DNA from: Angelakisella sp.
Lineage (GTDB): Bacteria; Bacillota; Clostridia; Oscillospirales; Ruminococcaceae
Reading direction: 5' to 3'
Length of the DNA stretch: 7,138 nucleotides
Assembly (NCBI GenBank): GCA_022795575.1
Contig: JAAWGY010000114.1
Location: 1 to 7,138 of the forward strand
Every line of letters begins with the position of its first letter. Within the stretch, counting starts at the first letter, position 1. Shown in pieces: positions 5,863 to 7,138 of the stretch. The notes under the pieces are model-generated. The model searched no databases, was not told the DNA's origin, and worked only from the letters and a program-made list of their open reading frames with translations. A program made the translations under genes and the position numbers.

Positions 5863-6942
5863 ATGCCCCGGACCCTGCGTTATTTCCTGGAGGCCAACAG
5901 CCCGGGAGGCTGTGTTTCCCGTTTCGACCAGCTGGGCATCCCCGGCAGCTGGCGCTGCTGGGTTGTTACCGGGGGCTCGGCCCGGCTCCGGGCCCGGCTG
6001 ATGGACCAGGTGGGCAGGGCTATGGCCCCCCTCTGCGGCACCGTGGAGGAGATCCTCTCCCTGGAGGACCCGGACCGCCTTACCGCCGCCATCTTCCCCG
6101 GGCGGCAGGCAGCAGTGGCGGACGGGGAGCTCTCCGGCGCCATCCTCCCCCGCTGCCCCGGCGGCTACCAGCGCCCCGTCTCCCTTTGGCCCTGCGTCCG
6201 CCACCAGGCCCTGTGGGAGGCCCGCCGGGAGCTGCTGCGCCTGGAGGAGGCCCGGCGGGGCCTGGCCCGGGACGCCGGCGGCTACCTCTACGCCGCCGGG
6301 GCGATGCTGGGCGATCTGGCCTCCGCGGGGGCGGCGGCGCTGGACCGGGGGAAGCTGCGGGACTACGCCCGGCGGCTGGCCCGGCGGGAATTCCCCAGCG
6401 CCCCCCGGGGACGGGGGCGGGAGCAGGTCCGCTTCCTCTCCGCCCTCACCGGCAAGGGCCCGGTGCTCCTTACCGGAACCGCCGCCGCCCTCTGTCCCCG
6501 GGTGATTGCCATCGAGGACGGGTGGGGCGCCGCCTCCAACGCCCTGCTGGAGGCGCTGCGGGAGCTGGCGTTGGAGGCGGGGCTGGAGGTGATCTCCTGC
6601 CGGTGCCCCCTCTTCCCCTTCACCAAGCTGGAGCACCTGCTGCTGCCCCGGCTGGGGCTGGGGATCGTCACCCTCAACCCCTCCAACGCGGCGGCGCTGA
6701 AGGGGCTGGCCCAGCGGCAGATCCACGCCACCCGGTTCTGCGACCGGGAGCAGCTCCGGGCGCGCCGGGAGCGGAGCCGCTTCCTCCGCCGGGGGGCGGC
6801 GGGGATGCTGGAGCAGGCCGGGGCGCTGCTGGCCCAGCGGGAGGCCCTGGGCCGGGAGCTGGACAGCATCTACGACGCCGCGGTGGACACCGACCGGGCG
6901 GAGGCGGCAATTGCGGAGATTGTGGCGGAGGCGGCCGGGTAG
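5863..6942 (+). CDS. Tandem P-loop ATPase-like protein with degenerate Walker A motifs
   Basis: The 359-aa protein resembles in layout the two-domain P-loop family I know as PRK06851. The N-terminal half has YFLEANSPGGCVSRFDQL, then WVVTGGSARLRARLMDQVG (33-51) where GxxGxGKST is expected, then EEILSLEDPDRLTAAIFP and AVADG. The C-terminal half repeats this plan: VIAIEDGWGAASNALLEAL (214-232) in the Walker A place, then EVISCRCPLFPFTKLEHLLLPRLGLGIVT. Both motifs lack the Gly-Lys-Ser/Thr core, so ATP hydrolysis seems unlikely; this may be a pseudo-ATPase. Residues 297-350 are charged and helical. No signal peptide or membrane helix is seen. The ATG has AAAGGAGG 8 nt upstream. Local GC reaches about 83%. 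It stands alone between a divergent tRNA operon and the window end. Family membership is from memory of pattern, not from a search; function unknown. Confidence 0.8.
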   Translation: MPRTLRYFLEANSPGGCVSRFDQLGIPGSWRCWVVTGGSARLRARLMDQVGRAMAPLCGTVEEILSLEDPDRLTAAIFPGRQAAVADGELSGAILPRCPGGYQRPVSLWPCVRHQALWEARRELLRLEEARRGLARDAGGYLYAAGAMLGDLASAGAAALDRGKLRDYARRLARREFPSAPRGRGREQVRFLSALTGKGPVLLTGTAAALCPRVIAIEDGWGAASNALLEALRELALEAGLEVISCRCPLFPFTKLEHLLLPRLGLGIVTLNPSNAAALKGLAQRQIHATRFCDREQLRARRERSRFLRRGAAGMLEQAGALLAQREALGRELDSIYDAAVDTDRAEAAIAEIVAEAAG

Positions 6943-6973
6943 CAGGGCCGCCGGAACCCTGCCGGGGGGCCGG

Positions 6974-7002
6974 GGGCAGCGGCTGCCCACCGCCCTTTCT
7001 TT
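6974..7002 (+). terminator. Possible terminator after the P-loop-like gene
   Basis: GGGCAG (6974-6979) and CTGCCC (6983-6988) form a tight 6-bp hairpin with a CGG loop; a T-rich TTTCTTT begins 7 nt later. Another hairpin, GCAGGG (6942-6947) with CCCTGC (6957-6962), starts inside the stop codon. The gap before the T-tract weakens the terminator call. Confidence 0.4.
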
Positions 7003-7138
7003 GCCCCGCCAAAAGAGGGGCCTGTCGCCGCAAAAATCGTACTATAGCAATCATCAGAATTGGCGGCATACAGCTGGGCGAGGAGCTTTTTCAGCTGCCG
7101 AAGCCCCAAAAACGCAGGAAGCCTTGATGGCTTTCAAG
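7003..7138. other. Unassigned right edge
   Basis: No convincing gene is visible here. GC falls to roughly half, compared with over 70% in the preceding gene. A small hairpin AAGCC-TTGAT-GGCTT (7119-7133) lies at the very end. Short open frames exist on both strands but have no ribosome binding site or recognisable protein. It may be the end of a dispersed repeat or of a neighbouring element cut by the window. Confidence 0.3.

Noticed and set aside
5686..6990. Long minus-strand open frame opposite the P-loop-like gene
   Set aside because: It is a GC-driven shadow: low-complexity Gly/Pro/Ala-rich protein, runs across the tRNA promoter, no ribosome binding site.
6870..7109. 79-aa minus-strand frame at the right edge
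   Set aside because: TTG start without a ribosome binding site; its second half runs into the hairpins and the 3' end of the P-loop-like gene.
5769..7127. 452-aa plus-strand frame overlapping the P-loop-like gene
   Set aside because: It is almost wholly Gly/Ala/Pro/Arg, lacks a ribosome binding site, and the 5863 gene in another frame has a clear start and sensible protein.

Overview
The window looks like chromosomal DNA from a GC-rich, gut-type Clostridia bacterium (Oscillospiraceae-like). The evidence is AGGAGG-type ribosome binding sites, near-perfect sigma-A promoters, tRNA genes with encoded CCA ends, and a mix of very GC-rich genes with AT-rich control regions. This assignment is inference from composition and gene style; no taxonomic marker gene is present.

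Layout from left to right. Positions 1-108 hold GC-rich palindromes just past the end of an operon. Positions 109-4183, minus strand, are a three-gene ABC operon transcribed leftwards from a promoter at 4285-4313. Its order is a MacB/LolD-type ATPase, a secreted membrane-anchored protein with several beta-sandwich-like segments, and a MacB/FtsX-type permease. The genes abut or overlap, so they are probably translationally coupled and act as one machine at the cell surface. The N-terminal domain of the middle gene is strikingly AT-richer than the rest, as if swapped in.

Positions 4457-5473 hold a two-gene cassette, minus strand, with its own consensus promoter. It encodes a 151-residue stand-alone JAMM/MPN metalloprotease-like protein with a complete catalytic signature, followed by a 95-residue protein I do not recognise. 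The cassette lies between two near-identical ~64-bp repeats, each carrying the same intrinsic terminator. The right copy is the terminator of a tRNA operon, the left copy terminates the cassette. It looks like a small accessory module lodged behind a tRNA operon.

Positions 5476-5726, minus strand, are a dicistronic tRNA operon (tRNA-Trp then tRNA-Thr) with a consensus promoter and AT-rich upstream DNA. Positions 5863-6942, plus strand, encode a 359-residue protein resembling tandem P-loop ATPases of the PRK06851 type, but both Walker A motifs are eroded. A perfect 11-bp GC-rich hairpin lies in its leader. Positions 6943-7138 hold palindromes, a possible terminator and an unexplained stretch running off the edge.

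The best candidate for something undescribed is the JAMM plus small-protein cassette behind the tRNA operon. Next come the apparently swapped domain of the ABC accessory protein and the degenerate tandem P-loop protein.
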